Assembly: GCA_961205875.1 (NCBI GenBank)
Contig: OY540822.1
Span: 560,501-624,500 of the forward strand
Length of the DNA stretch: 64,000 nucleotides
DNA from: Sialis fuliginosa
Lineage: Eukaryota; Arthropoda; Insecta; Megaloptera; Sialidae
Reading direction: 5' to 3'
Position 1 is the first letter of the stretch. Each line of letters begins with the position of its first letter. Under the pieces are notes generated by a model. The model did not search any database and had not been told where the DNA came from. It worked only from the letters and a program-made list of their open reading frames with translations. The translations under genes and the position numbers were made by a program. Below, one piece after another: positions 11,883-25,021 of the stretch.

Positions 11883-13990
11883 ATACACTCACGGAAAAAA
11901 TTAAAGGACCACTTTTATTTTTCGAAAAAATTGCTCATTTTCAAAGTAATGCCGATAGGTCAAATATGATCAGTTTTTTACTTATAGGATATGAAAATTG
12001 AAGGAAATTTTATCATCTTTTCGAATTTAGGAGTATTTTTGTGTTATTAAACTTATTTTTGTGACCAAATTGCGGTTTAATAAAAAATAAAATAATTGAT
12101 TTTTTTTGCAATTTTGAAAGATGCCCACGGGGATGTTAAATTTTTTTTCTAAAATTTCAAAATAACACTTTTGTAGGAAATTTTTTCAGCTTTAAAACGC
12201 TGTTTCAAATTTGTTTTATAATTTTTTGGTGTTGGGATATTCGAGTTTGAATGAAAAAAGTACCAAAAAGTTTTAAACGACCATAAAGGGTCTAATGTTG
12301 GTCGCACAGAAAATAAAAAAAAAAGAATATTAAACCTTAAATAATCACCTATTGCCTAGTCGCATTTAAAAAAAAATAATTTTAACTTAACCCTTCAAAT
12401 ACGAAAAACAAAACAATGTTCGACTTTAAATAATCCTGTAAAAATAACCTTTTTTAATCATAGATCTAATTTTTAAAATGTATCCAGAAATTAAGTTCTA
12501 TCAAAGAATATGAAAATTAGACTTATTACCTTCTATGTGAACAAAGATTCCAGTAAAAAAATTTTAATTTGTCTGAGAAATTGTATTTTGAATTTTTTGT
12601 ATACGTTTAGGTCTTGACCGTTCTTTTTATAACAAGTTTTTCTTTGGGATTTTTTTTCGAAAAACAATCAATTTTTGAGATAAATTGTAAGAGGGAAAAA
12701 GTTTTTCTTTCTTGTTATAGAATATTCATAATTTTTTTCAGTTGTTTTGTATCAATATTGAGGGATCAAGTTAATTTTTAATAGGGTACTTTTTCATTCA
12801 AACTTGAATATCTCGGCATCAAATAATGTGACAATCATTTTTTAAAAAGCATTTTTAAGCTGAGAAAATTTACTAAATGATGAATATCATGGAATTTAAA
12901 TAAAAACCATACATCCCCGTGTGAAATTTCTATAACTGCAAATAAATAATTCATTTTTTTTAATCAACTACGTGTAGACAAAAAAAAATTCAGTTACTTT
13001 GAACGAATAAGCGGTGAAAGTTCAATGAAAATTAATTTAACTGTCGAAATCAAGAGTCTTTCATATGTTGAACGTTTTTTCATGACCACACGCAGTTGAC
13101 TAAAAATTGAAAAATTGAAATTTTTTGCAATTATGGAAGTTTCACACGGGGATGTATGATTTTTTTCAAAATTCCATGATATTCATCATTTAGTAAATTT
13201 TCTCAGCTTAAAAATGCTTTTTAAAAAATGATTGTCACATTTTTTGATGCCGAGATATTCAAGTTTGAATGAAAAAGTACCCTATTAAAAATTAACTTGA
13301 TCACTCAATATTGATATAAAACATCTGAAAAAAATTATGAATATTCTATAACAAGAAAGAAAAACTTTTTCCCTCTTACAATTTATCTCAAAAATTGATT
13401 GTTTTTCGAAAAAAAATCCCAAAGAAAAACTTGTTATAAAAAGTACGGTCAAGACCTAAACGTACATATACAAAAATTTCAAAATGCAATTTCTCAGCCA
13501 AATTAAAATTTTTTTACTGGAATCTTTGTTCACATAAAAGGTAATAAGTCTAATTTTCATATTCTTTGATAGAACTTAATTTCTGGATACATTTTAAAAA
13601 TTAGATCTATGATTAAAAAAAGGTTATTTTTACAGGATTATTTAAATTCGAACATTGTTTTGTTTTTCGTATTTGTAGGGTTAAGTTAAAATTATTTTTT
13701 TTTAAACGCTACTATACAATAGGTGATTATTTAAGCTTTAATATTCTTTTTTTTTATTTTCTGTGCGACCAACATTAGACCCTTTATGGTCGTTTAAAAC
13801 TTTTTGGTACTTTTTTCATTCAAACTCGAATATCCCAACACCAAAAAATTATAAAACAAATTTGAAATAGCGTTTTAAAGCTGAAAAAATTTCCTACAAA
13901 AGTGTTATCTTGAAATTTTAGAAAAAAAATTTAACATCCCCGTGGGCATCTTTCAAAATTGCAAAAAAAAATCAATTAACTTTTTAAATG
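11883..13990. mobile_element. Foldback element, about 2.1 kb, right tip missing
   Basis: Inserted into an array intron after CTAATATA. Arms at about 12095-12960 and 13080-13985 are near-exact complements (for example GATGCCCACGGGGATGTTAA at 12120 and its complement at about 13930). The left tip, CACTCACGGAAAAAATTAAA, resembles the TA-flanked element at 40740, but no matching right tip is seen; a separate hairpin follows instead. Confidence 0.7.
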
Positions 13991-14205
13991 GAATTATATA
14001 TCAATTAGTACTTTATCTTAAAAAATATATTTAAATTAACAACTTTTGTTAAGAAAATTTATAATTTTATTAAAAAATTTTTAAATAATTTTTTTTTTAA
14101 TAAAATTTAAAATTTTCTTAACAAAAGTTGTTAATTTTAATATATTTTTTAAGATAAAGTACTAATTGATATATCATTCCATTAAAAAAATTTGAATTAT
14201 CCCCA
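13985..14205. repeat. Near-perfect AT hairpin, about 220 bp
   Basis: ATATATCAATTAGTACTTTA near 13994 pairs with TAAAGTACTAATTGATATAT near 14155; the loop is a T-rich stretch around 14080-14098. Abuts the element to its left and may have replaced that element's lost end. Confidence 0.75.
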
Positions 14206-17200
14206 ATTGAACTTTTGCATTTTTGATATGTCGCGTATAAAACATTAAACTAGCCAAATCTAAAATAATCAGACATCATTAGAAGGTTCATTATTTCTTT
14301 TTTTTAAAGAAATATTAAAAATAAAATTTCATTAATATTTAACGAAACTAGAGCACTTTTAATAAAACCCTAAAATTTGGGAACAAGTCGCTATATTTTC
14401 GAAACAATTGAATGTATGAAAAAACTTTTTTTACAAAAGATTCTTACTTTTTTATGATCTTTAAAATTATGTACTTTTGGATATACCGTTCCATTTGATT
14501 TTGCTAAGAAACGGGCATGTACCCCTCAAACTACCCCCCAAAGAGGGGTTTTAGGGGGTTGAAAATATTTTCCTGAAATTCTTTAGGGTCGATATATATC
14601 ATACATTTTTTATCATAAAACTCTATCTTCAATAGTTTGGGCGTAAAACATACCTGGAACACCCGGTATGTTCAAAGATTAGTTGAAAATCAAAAACTTG
14701 GAAAAATCGTCCATGTGCGTCCCGATAAAATTGCATAATTGTGCATTTTTGATACATTTCGATTGTATCGCTACTGTTTTTGAAATATCTCCGGTTCTAT
14801 AGGTTGTAGGAAAATAAAAAAAATAATAAAAAACTTATAAGTTCATAAACTATAGAACTGTATACAGGGTTACTGGTAATTCGATACATTTCTTGTAAGG
14901 CGTAATAGTAGAGATAACAAGTAACCATTTGAACCCAATATTGCCTTATACAAATGTTAACCGTTACTGAGATATTTAGAATTTTTGAATTTTTCAAAAA
15001 TATCTCAAATTTCAACTTTAAACTATTTTTTTTTTAATACACAGTATATTTTTATTTTGCTTCTGATACTCAGACAATATGCCGGTTCTTTGTTAGAAAC
15101 AACAAAATTAGTACCATTTACTTAATCTTCGACACAGTGCCTCGAAACTCTAACACTTCGATATTTGTTATATGTTTTTTTTTGTTTAAAATGCAAATTC
15201 TCCAAAAAAACCACTAACTAATTTAATGTACAGTCTTTTAAAAACTGCCTTATCTTTCTAGCTATCCAATGAGATATAAATGTTATTAAAAAAAACTCTC
15301 TACTTAGGAGGAATGAGTCTCAGAAACGAAACAGATCGCAAATTGTTAAAATAGCACGCGGGGGTTATTTACACAAACTGATTTTAACAAAATAAAACAA
15401 ACATCTGATTTAAAAAAATAACTTTGATTATTTTTACAAATCCTGCTCAATTTGAGAACCTCTATTTCTAATGCAGGCTCTACATCTACACCGTACTTCA
15501 GTCCTGGTGACTCTTGATATCAGATTATTTCTAGCTATCCAACGAAATAAAATTGTTTTAAATTTTTACGCATACAACAATAAAAACTACTATGACAAAA
15601 CTGATACTATCATAGATAAGTATACAAACAAACAAAAACACATTGTTGCACAAAATCACAACAATTAAAAATTTCACATGCATACAGACAGCTACATCAG
15701 CGCTATGGTGAGCGTAGTGAAAATTTTCATCCTTTTCACATAAAGTAACCATATCCTAATGCTCTAACTGTGATAGTAGTTTTTATTATTGTATGCGCGA
15801 CTGTGTCGGAGCGTTTAACATTTACTGCAGTGCTACGTCTAAGCAAGCGCGCTAAGACTCACGCGTCGTTACCTAAAAAACATCTGCCAAGTAAATTTAC
15901 AGTGCTTCCTCGTGCTAAATTCACTAAAACCGATAGTTCAGATAAATTGCCTGGCATTGGTTAACCATTTAATTTTTATACAAATTTTACTAAAAAATCT
16001 TAGTTCGAAATTTTTCTTAAAACGCACCTGAATATTTTTTCATATATTTTTAATTTTTTGACAACATCAATCTAAATCTAAATTTATGCTTATGTTAAAA
16101 TGACATTTAAAACGTCAAAGTGACATTTAAAACGCTAAAATGACATTTAAAACGTCAAAATGACATTTAATATACCTATCCAATCAAATATCAATTTAGA
16201 AAAACAAAACACGAATTTTTAAAATAAATTGAGATAAATCTTTGTAAGGGAATATTTTACAACAAACGTAGTAGACCCATATTATAGGAAATTTAATGCT
16301 CTAAAAAAATATTCTATAAAATTATCTCGTAACATGTGTCGTTCTTGAGATATCTTGAAAAAATAAATATTTTGGGGTGTCACCCCTCCCCCTTACACAC
16401 GATTTTGATGATTTTGAAATGGGACCGTCCTCAAACCAAACCCAACTATCCGACCAAGTTTCAATAATATCGGTTCAGTGGTTCATGAGTTATGCGTGTG
16501 ACAAGGATTCAAGGGACAGACGGACGGACGGACGGACAGACGGACAGACAGACAAACACGGAACGAAAGGTGTTTGTCTTGACGTGAAACGGATAAATCA
16601 ATTTAAAATTTTGAAATTGGAGAACTTTTTTTTTGTCTCAAAAGCAAAATTAATATTTCATAAAGTTTTCATATATTCATAAATTTTCAAAGTGCTACAT
16701 ACTCAGGATTGATTAAGCTACAACATATTTTTTTATTTTTAAAATTCAGAGTTGACATGTGCCCCAAATTATCAGTTAAATTTTATAATTTGTGCAGCAA
16801 AATATTTTTTTAAATAAATTATATACATTTTCCTACAAAATTGATCCCTTGTATTTTTACGCTATCTTTGATAGTTTTTGAGATATTTCGTTTTTTTTTT
16901 TTAAAGTCAAATTTTCAAATGTCGATATTTTTGGGGGGAATTTTTATTTTTCGATTTTTAAGTACCGTTAAAAATCTTCTTTTAGCTAGTACTAAAACAT
17001 GTAAAAATTAAAAAAATCGGTAACAATAACAATAAAAAAGTGTGCAGTTATTTATGGAATGACCGATAATATATATTTCTTGCGATTTCCTAATAATTAT
17101 TTTTATTCCTACAATTCTTTGTAGATTTTTTTAGTTTAAATATTTTTATAAATACATTTTGTCTATATTATACAGATATTTTTTAATAGATATTTATGTT

Positions 17201-17253
17201 GTGTTTTTACATATTTATTTGTTTAATTTTTTTTTAGCTTCTAAAATCTATTA
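14206..17253. other. Intronic repeat-derived DNA, no gene seen
   Basis: Contains a block at 14671-14850 that reappears as its complement at 19427-19606, making a 4.9-kb inverted pair around the elements between them. The stretch 15010-15870 is unassigned and has no credible coding capacity. Confidence 0.5.
15874..16650 (+). mobile_element. SSR-bearing repeat element (GACG/GACA family), copy A
   Basis: Matches 59618-60466 closely along its length: a CATCTGCCAAGTAAAT start, four copies of an 18-19-bp TGACATTTAAAACGTCAAA repeat at about 16100-16170, CACGATTTTGATGATTTTGA, then a GACGGACAGACA microsatellite at about 16511-16552. A third copy lies inverted at the window's right end. Non-coding; the reading frame through the microsatellite gives an RRTDGRTDG-type peptide. 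Confidence 0.7.
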
Positions 17254-19101
17254 GTACGTCTGGTTCGTGGCAAATAAAGCCAAAACGCTGCACTTTTTGA
17301 TTGGGGTATGCCACTTTCGGTGGTCATATATAAGGTCAAAAGATGCATTTTCAGATAGAGAGCCACTTTAAAATCCGTGTAGAACACCATTATATCGGCT
17401 ATTAAAGATGGCCCTCACGGTTTTTATTAAATTGGCTGTATCTCAGCTCCTAATCATCTGATTTCAATTTTCTTTTGTTTATTTTAAAGTTCTTATTAAA
17501 AAAAATAGTTTTTATCATTATTCATTTTTCTCTAAATCTTAAGGGTTCCCCACAATTTTCCGAAATCTGAAGATTTCACTTTTCTTACAAACTTAATTGT
17601 TATATAACTTTTTTATTGTGCCCAATATCATTTTTTTACCTCATATAAAAAAGAAAGACATTTTTGTCTGCGTTCCATTGATAACAAGATAATACTGTTT
17701 TAATTAACAGCTTCTTTGGAAATAGCGTGTTAAACTAAGAAAAATAGATTATTTTTGGATCATTCCATGTCAAGTTTACCTGTATTGGTTTCTCGGATTC
17801 GAGATTTTGATGGAAATGTCCATTTATACCTTCCCTGAATCGATTCTGACTATTTTTATCACCATGTCTGTCTGTCTGTCTGTCTGTGTGTGTATCTGTT
17901 TGTCTGTAAACGTTGTAACTCAAAAATGACAGTACATAGAGGGGTAAAATTTTATATTTAGGATTAAATTGTTTTAAGCAAGAAACCCTGATTTTTTTAA
18001 AACCGGAAACGGATGTTTACTGTAATTTTTATAATTATTCGAATTATTTCTGAAACGGTACGTGTTGGAAGAAAATGTTTAAAGAAAAATTTGTTTAGAA
18101 TATTATTATTTATAATTTATGTTATGTTCAATTTCTCCCAAAAAAGTTTTTGAGGTTATAATCGTTTTTTTCAATTATATTTGAAATGGTTTAAAGCAGA
18201 AATAAATCATTGAAATAAAAGTTGTAGAGTATGTTATTTTCTATAGTTTATGTTCCATTAATTTTTTTGTATCTCTTACCAATTAAAAAAAAAATCTTTT
18301 TAATTATATTTTTAATTTTTTTCCATTTTATTTGAACAAGTTCATGACAGAATGAAATGTTCATAACAAAAAATGTAGAGAACGTTATTATCTATAGTTT
18401 ATGTTCTATTAATTTTTTTATATCTGTCTTCAGTAAGCCAAAATTATTTGTTTTATATTAGTAGATACACGTACATTTTTTTATTGTATAAGAAAGTTCA
18501 GTGATATCCATGACAGATTTTTCAATTTTTTAACTATGCCATATGAGAAAATTGATCCCAACATAAAATTTCATATGATAAAAGGTAAATTTGACATGGA
18601 ATAATCCAAAAATAGTCTATTTTTCTTAGTTTAACACGCTTTTTCCAAAGAAGTTGCTAATTAAAACAGTATTATCTTGTTATCAATGGAAAGCAGAATA
18701 AAATGTCTTTCTTTTTTATATGAAGTAAAAAAATGATATTGGGCACAATAAAAAAGTTATATATAAATTAAGTTCGTAAGAAAAGTAAAATTTTCAGATT
18801 TTCAAAAATTGTGGGGAACCCTTAAGATTTAGAGAAAAATGTATAATGATAAAAAATAATCTTCTCAAAAAGAACTTTAAAACAAATAAAAGAAAATTGA
18901 AATCAAATGACTAGGAGTTGAGATACAGCCAATTTAATAAAAACGGTGGGGGCCATCTTTAATAACCGATATAATGGTGTTCTACACGGATTTTAAAGTG
19001 GCTCCCTATCTGAAAATTATTCTTTTAACCTTATCTATGGGCACAGAAAGTGTCATACCCCAATCAAAAAGTGCAGGGTTTTTTTTACGTACCAGACGTA
19101 C
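17254..19101. mobile_element. TA-flanked foldback MITE, GTACGTCTGGT family, copy 1
   Basis: Termini GTACGTCTGGT and its complement are flanked by TA on both sides, fitting Tc1/mariner-type insertion. Long arms pair (TTTTTGATTGGGGTATG near the left end, CATACCCCAATCAAAAA near the right). A GTCT microsatellite sits in the left half at about 17866-17886. Copies at 29228 (truncated) and 56068 (complete), with diverged relatives at about 51090-51595 and 58890-59600. No transposase. Confidence 0.8.
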
Positions 19102-19972
19102 TATATCTAGAATCGACCATAACATGTTTTCCTCGAAAATTTCGGATTTGACATTTTTTACTAATACGTTGATTTCACTAATTTATTGATTAAGTCAAAA
19201 AAAAATTTATTATTGTAAAAAAAATTGTAACTATATATTTTGATTAAAAAAAACTATTTGCCAACTATTTTACAGAAAAAAAATCAACTATATAGTAACT
19301 ATTTCATTTAAAATAACAACTATTTTTCCAATCTCTAATTATTAGTGATAAAAAAAATTATTCGACATTTTTTTTATTTTCGATGTTATGATGCGTTTGA
19401 AAAGTTACGCTACATATGCAGTTCTTATTAACTTATAAGTATTTTATTATTTTTTTTATTTTCCTACGATCTATAGAACCGGAGCTATTTCAAAAACAAT
19501 GTAGCGATACACTCGAAATGTATCAAAAATGCACAATTATGCAATTTTATCGGGACGCACATGGCCGATTTTTCGAAATTTTTGATTTTCAACTAATCTT
19601 CGAACATATAAAGAGAAAATCCAAAAAAAACTAACTTCCCAAATGTATCACTTCAAAATGCTAATTTCCCTCTTCTACATATTTATAAGTGCAATACAAA
19701 CCGAGATATGACTCATTTACGTTGAGTATGAATTCGCAAACTACTGAAATTTAAATGTTAAACATCAAATAGCGGGAAAACAAAGAAAAATTTGGGGAAA
19801 ACTCATAAAACCTTAAGTACTTGAAAAGAGCTTCAAAATGAGTGCTGCTAAAAGTTGATTGTATAAAAATTGACTGAGATATGGTACAAATAAAATTAGT
19901 TTCAATATTTTTCAGCGTAACAATTATCAATAATACCCCCACCATTACCACCAAAATCAAAATTGGACGTAA
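19102..19972. other. Intronic DNA, no gene seen
   Basis: Includes the right member (19427-19606) of the inverted pair with 14671-14850. Otherwise AT-rich and unassigned. Confidence 0.45.
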
Positions 19973-22900
19973 GAGTCATTCCATTTATAATCATCAAATT
20001 TATTAAAATATAGAAGTTGCACCATTTTTAATTTTGATGAAAGTTTAATCAGTTGTTATTATACTTATTAGATAGCAGAAACTGTACTTAGAAAAATTTT
20101 AATGGCCATAGTTCGGGGGTGGTGACCGTTTTACCCTCTTAAGATATGAAGATTTCGTCGATTTTCAACGTTTTTTCAACTCGCTATAGCACGCGTTCTA
20201 ATAAAGCAATTACAACGAGCTTAATATCATTTGAAAGACTAAAGAATCTAGTTTTAATTGATCTAGCACAATTTAAAGTTTAAATAATTTTTTTTGTAGA
20301 TAGAGGCTTTTCAAATTTATTAATAAAATTGTCATTTTTTTTATTTTTCGAAATTTATTGTGGCTCTAAGGTTAAACTGAGAAAGCTATAATTATGTGTA
20401 AGTTATGTTCATTTATAGTACTCAGTACCCACAAAAAATCAGCTTGATTGATGCACATCTTTTATTAAAAAAATTTAGTTAAATATCGCAAAAATCACGA
20501 AAACACCAAAATCAGCTGTTTTCGAAGCAAAAAAAAGTTATGTGGGGGACGAGATAAAATTCTGATTTTTTTTTTACAAATGCTCTAAATAGTTATCTTT
20601 GAAGGCCTTATAGATTCGTTTTGTTATTTTCATTTTTATAGCAACCAGAATTTTTTATTTAAATTTTAAAAAATACGAAAACTTCAAAAACGGTTATTTT
20701 TAAACATAATACAAAAATATGTTGGGCACGAACTAGAATTCTGAATTTTTTTTTACAAATGCTCTAAATAGTTATCTTTGAAGGCCTTATAGATTCGTTT
20801 TGTTATTTTCATTTTTATAGCAACCAGAATTTTTTATTTAAATTTTAAAAAATACGAAAACTTCAAAAACGGTTATTTTTAAACATAATACAAAAATATG
20901 TTGGGCACGAACTAGAATTCTGAATTTTTTTTTACAAATGCTCTAAATAGTTATCTTTGAAGGCCTTATAGATTCGTTTTGTTATTTTCATTTTTATAGC
21001 AACCAGAATTTTTTTTTTTAATTTAAAAAAATACGAAAACTTCAAAAACGGTTATTTTTTAAACAATACAAAAATATGTTGGGCACGAGATAGAATTCTG
21101 AATTTTTTTTTACAAATGCTCTAAATAGTTATCTTTGATGGCCTTATAGATTCGTTTTGTTATTTTCATTTTTATAGCAACCAGAATTTTTTTTTAAATT
21201 TAAAAAAATACGAAAACTTCAAAAACGGTTATTTTTAAACATAATACAAAAATATGTTGGGCCGACATAGAATTCTGATTTTTTTTTACAAATGCTCTAA
21301 ATAGTTATCTTTGAAGGCCTTAATGATTCGTTTTGTTATTTTCATTTTTATAGCAACCAGAATTTTTTTTTTAATTTAAAAAAATACGAAAACTTCAAAA
21401 ACGGTTATTTTTTAAACAATACAAAAACATGTTGGGCACGAGATAGAATTTTGATTTTTTTTTTACAAATGCTCTAAATAGTTATCTTTGATGGCCTTAT
21501 AGATTCGTTTTGTTATTTTCATTTTTATAGCAACCAGAATTTTTTATTTAAATTTTAAAAAATACGAAAACTTCAAAAACAGCTATTTTTTAAACAATAC
21601 AAAATATATGTTGGGCACGAGATAGAATTCTGAATTTTTTTTTATAATTGCTTTAAGTAATTAACTTTAAAGGCCAATTGGCTTTTTCTTGTTATTTTCA
21701 TTTTTCTAGTCACCAGACTTTTTTTAAATCCTTAAAAGTGTAAAAACTCAGATATTGTACTAATCAATACTAAAGAGAATCTAAATTAACAAATCTTACA
21801 CTTAATAATAGTATTTACTACTTCGGATTGAGTTTGATATTTTTTCAACTTTTTGATCAATTTCATTTTTTCTCTTTGATAGGTAAAGGTAGTTTTTTAA
21901 TTACAACAGGAGATTCATTCAAAACAGCACAAACTTGGTTGATTTTTCAAATACAGGGTTCAAATATTTCATCCCTGACAATATTCACAATATTCATAAT
22001 GAAAAGAAATATTTATAAAAAACATATAATATTAAACCTTTCACAGAAGAATAATAAGTATTCTTCAAAATCAATTTAACAATTAATTTATTTGTATGCT
22101 TTAACATCATAAATATAATAATAATAATAATATAACACATAATTTTTTTTGTTTATTTTCGAAAATACATGATTTTGGAGATTTTACACTTTTAAGGATT
22201 TAAAAAAAATCTGGTGACTAGAAAAATGAAAATAACAAGAAAAAGCCAATTGGCCTTTAAAGTTAATTACTTAAAGCAATTATAAAAAAATTTTCAAAAT
22301 TCTATCTCGTGCCCAACATATTTTTGTATTGTTTAAAAAATAGCCGTTTTTGAAGTTTTCGTATTTTTTTAAATTTAAAAAAAAAATCTGGTTGCTATAA
22401 AAATGAAAATAACAAAACGAATCATTAAGGCCTTCAAAGATAACTATTTAGAGCATTTGTAAAAAAAAATTCAGAATTCTATCTCGTGCTTAACATATTT
22501 TTGTATTATGTTTAAAAATAACCGTTTTTGAAGTTTTCGTATTTTTTTAAATTTAAAAAAAAATTCTGGTTGCTATAAAAATGAAAATAACAAAACGAAT
22601 CTATAAGGCCTTCAAAGATAACTATTTAGAGCATTTGTAAAAAAAAAATCAGAATTTTATCTCGTCCCCCACATAACTTTTTTTTGCATCGAAAACAGCT
22701 GATTTTGGTGTTTTCGTGATTTTTGCGATATTTAACTAAATTTTTTTAATAAAAGATGTGCATCAATCAAGCTGATTTTTTGTGGGTACTGAGTACTATA
22801 AATGAACATAACTTACACATAATTATAGCTTTCTCAGTTTAACCTTAGAGCCACAATAAATTTCGAAAAATAGAAAAAATGACAATTTTATTAATAAATT

Positions 22901-23241
22901 TGAAAAGCCTCTATCTACAAAAAAAATTATTTAAACTTTAAATTGTGCTAGATCAATTGAAACTAGATTCTTTAGTCTTTCAAATGACATTAAGCTCGTT
23001 GTAATTGCTTTATTAGAACGCGTGCTATAGCGAGTTGAAAAAACGTTGAAAATCGACAAAATCTTCATACCTTAAGAGGGTAAAACGGTCACCACCCCCG
23101 AACTATGGCCATTAAAATTTTTCTAAGTACAGTTTCTGCTATCGAATAGGTATAATAACAACTGATTAAACTTTCATCAAAATTAAAAATGGTGCAACTT
23201 CAGCACCTTGATGATTTTATTTGGAATGACCCGTAATCCTT
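19973..23241. mobile_element. Foldback element, 3.3 kb, with internal tandem repeats
   Basis: The outer ends pair (TCATTCCA at about 19974; TGGAATGA at about 23232), and long arms match, for example GGCCATAGTTCGGGGGTGGT at about 20103 with its complement near 23090. The arms are unequal because a tandem unit of about 179 bp expanded in the left one. The central loop (about 21720-22180) carries an 83-codon ORF with no recognisable product. Confidence 0.8.
20530..21660. repeat. 179-bp tandem repeat in the left arm of the foldback
   Basis: AAATGCTCTAAATAGTTATC recurs at about 20577, 20755, 20935, 21114, 21288 and 21466, with a diverged unit near 21645. The inverted arm (about 22290-22660) holds only two or three copies. 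Each unit has GTTGGGCACGA and CAACCAGAATTTTT motifs. Adjacent copies are almost identical. Confidence 0.85.
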
Positions 23242-23639
23242 CTACAATTCCTTTCACTTGAGTACTATCAATGTGATCAAGGATTTTTGACCGTTTTAAA
23301 TGCCTGGTTTTAAAAAAACGTTTGAATGAATTGAGGAGAGATTTTTAATAAATTAAAAAAAATTGCCTTTTTTAAAGTACTTAAAAACTAATGCAGATAC
23401 GAAAAAATAGCAAGAATAGAAAAAGTTGGGATATTAAATTTACTATAAGTTATTTTTTGTTTCCTGTAGCATTACAAATAACTGAGTTATGAACGTTTGA
23501 AGTTTGCATGTTACAGTGAAAGTCTCCTTTCCCTATGCCTTTAAACGGAATAATTTTAAAAATGTTTTAATTCATAAGAGCTTATAGCTACGAAAATTTC
23601 TTACAAAATGGTTTTTCGATGGACTGTATAATCCTTAAT
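23242..23639. other. Unassigned intronic DNA
   Basis: AT-rich, no repeats or coding signal recognised. Confidence 0.4.
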
Positions 23640-24496
23640 ATATATAAAGCTCAACGTCTCTCTGTCTGTCTGTCTGTCCGTTCATGCGCTTATCACTCGA
23701 GAATCACTTATCCGATTTACGTGTTTTTTTTTAATTCATAGGTACATTCTCTGGCCAGGTTATAGACTATATTTTGATACGTTAGGTAACATAACGACTA
23801 AGCAGTGACGATAATAGTAAATCAAGTCGGAAAAAATTTTGCCGTCGGCGCGCTGTTTTGTAATACGCTGCCTAAACCGTTCAATATAGAACAAAATAAT
23901 GTATTAATGAACTGTGTAGAATCAAAAGTTCTACAATAAAGTCCGCGACACCATATGTCTAACTTTTATATTTAAGCCACAATGACTGCTTTTATGTTAC
24001 AAAGAAAACATAAAATATTTGGGTTCTGTTTACATGGACTTATGACCTGCAAAACATTAATCCTTATCGAAATAAATGATTTAATCGTCATAAGCACTTA
24101 ATGTAGATATATTTTGCCCTTTACAGCATCCAATTTGGTTGTATAGTTTAGAAAATATCTTAAAATAAATTTATAAATGTAACATTTTAAATGTATGGTG
24201 TCGTGCCGCATCGAAGCGATGTACAACAGACTGGATTCGTTTACGCTCGGTAGATATTAGGATTCCCTCGGCTGATCGTTTGATTTTATTTTGTTCTCAA
24301 TAATTAACATTTAAATTTAAACAGAACACAAATTATTTGTACTTTTTTCTTTTTGTTAGGTAATTTAGGTATTGATAAATTATTATTACAATAATAACTA
24401 ATCGTGTTTGTACTTAATTAATTAAACTATATTTTTTTTAAATCCTAAACAATAATTCCGTAGTCTACGCGAGCGAAGCCGCGTGGGCACTGCTAG
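23640..24496 (+). mobile_element. Possible Helitron-like element
   Basis: The 3' end reads as a GC-rich hairpin (ACGCG stem at 24467-24471 with CGCGT at 24480-24484), then 8 bases, then CTAG followed by T, matching the CTRR-T rule of Helitrons. The left side begins near AAGCTCAACGTC followed by a TCTGTC microsatellite. The 5' end is not a clear TC, and no Rep/helicase is present. It could be another kind of non-autonomous element. Confidence 0.35.
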
Positions 24497-24638
24497 TATA
24501 ATATATAATTGACCGAGTTATCGTCAGAAAAAAAAAATTCAGAGTTACTTTCGGAGCATGTTTTAATAAATAATAATATAAAATTAAATTTTATACATTT
24601 TAAATACAATTGATTAAATACAAACAATTTTTTTGTAG

Positions 24639-24737
24639 CCGGACTCTTTAACTGGATATTGCAATCCCAATTTATTTATAGAAAACCAAATCCTCCCTAA
24701 TTTGTTTCTGGAAGACCAAAATATTGAAAATACAAAG
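24639..24737 (+). CDS. Repeat exon isolated from the main array
   Basis: 99 bp between a TTTTTTTGTAG acceptor and a GTAATT donor. Starts PDSLTGYCN and contains PNLFIENQIL and PNLFLEDQNI before ENTK. Flanking intron sequence matches the array introns, so this is a unit of the same repeat, cut off from the array by about 12.8 kb of inserted elements. Open only in the frame that joins the next exon. Confidence 0.78.
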
Positions 24738-24922
24738 GTAATTAGGATTTTCTAGTTAATTGTAATTGCAAATTATTGATAAATTTAAACAGTCAAATAT
24801 CTCTACTTTATTTAATTCCTAATATAATTATTAAGAAACAAATTTACTACTTGATATTGATAATAATTAAATTTTATACATTTTCAATACATTTGTTTAA
24901 ATACAAATAATTTTATTTGTAG

Positions 24923-25021
24923 CCGGACTCTTTTACTGGATATCAGAATCCCAATTTGTTTAAAGAAGATCAAAACGACCCTTATTTGGTTATTCAAAAC
25001 AAAAACAATGAAAATACAAAG
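24923..25021 (+). CDS. Repeat exon, most diverged copy nearest the recombinase
   Basis: 99 bp, preceded by TTTTATTTGTAG and followed by GTAATA. It starts PDSFTGYQN and ends ENTK like the array exons, but its second 10-residue repeat has drifted (DPYLVIQNKN against the usual LPNLFLEDQN). Its divergence and position suggest an old, non-homogenised copy, possibly close to the founder of the array. In phase 0 with the 51-bp exon. Confidence 0.75.

Noticed and set aside
16377..16682. ORF across a GACG microsatellite (RRTDGRTDGQTD peptide), and similar ones at 4874-5185, 60113-60355, 17735-17923 and 58896-59090
   Set aside because: The open frame comes from the simple repeat and lies in dispersed non-coding elements.
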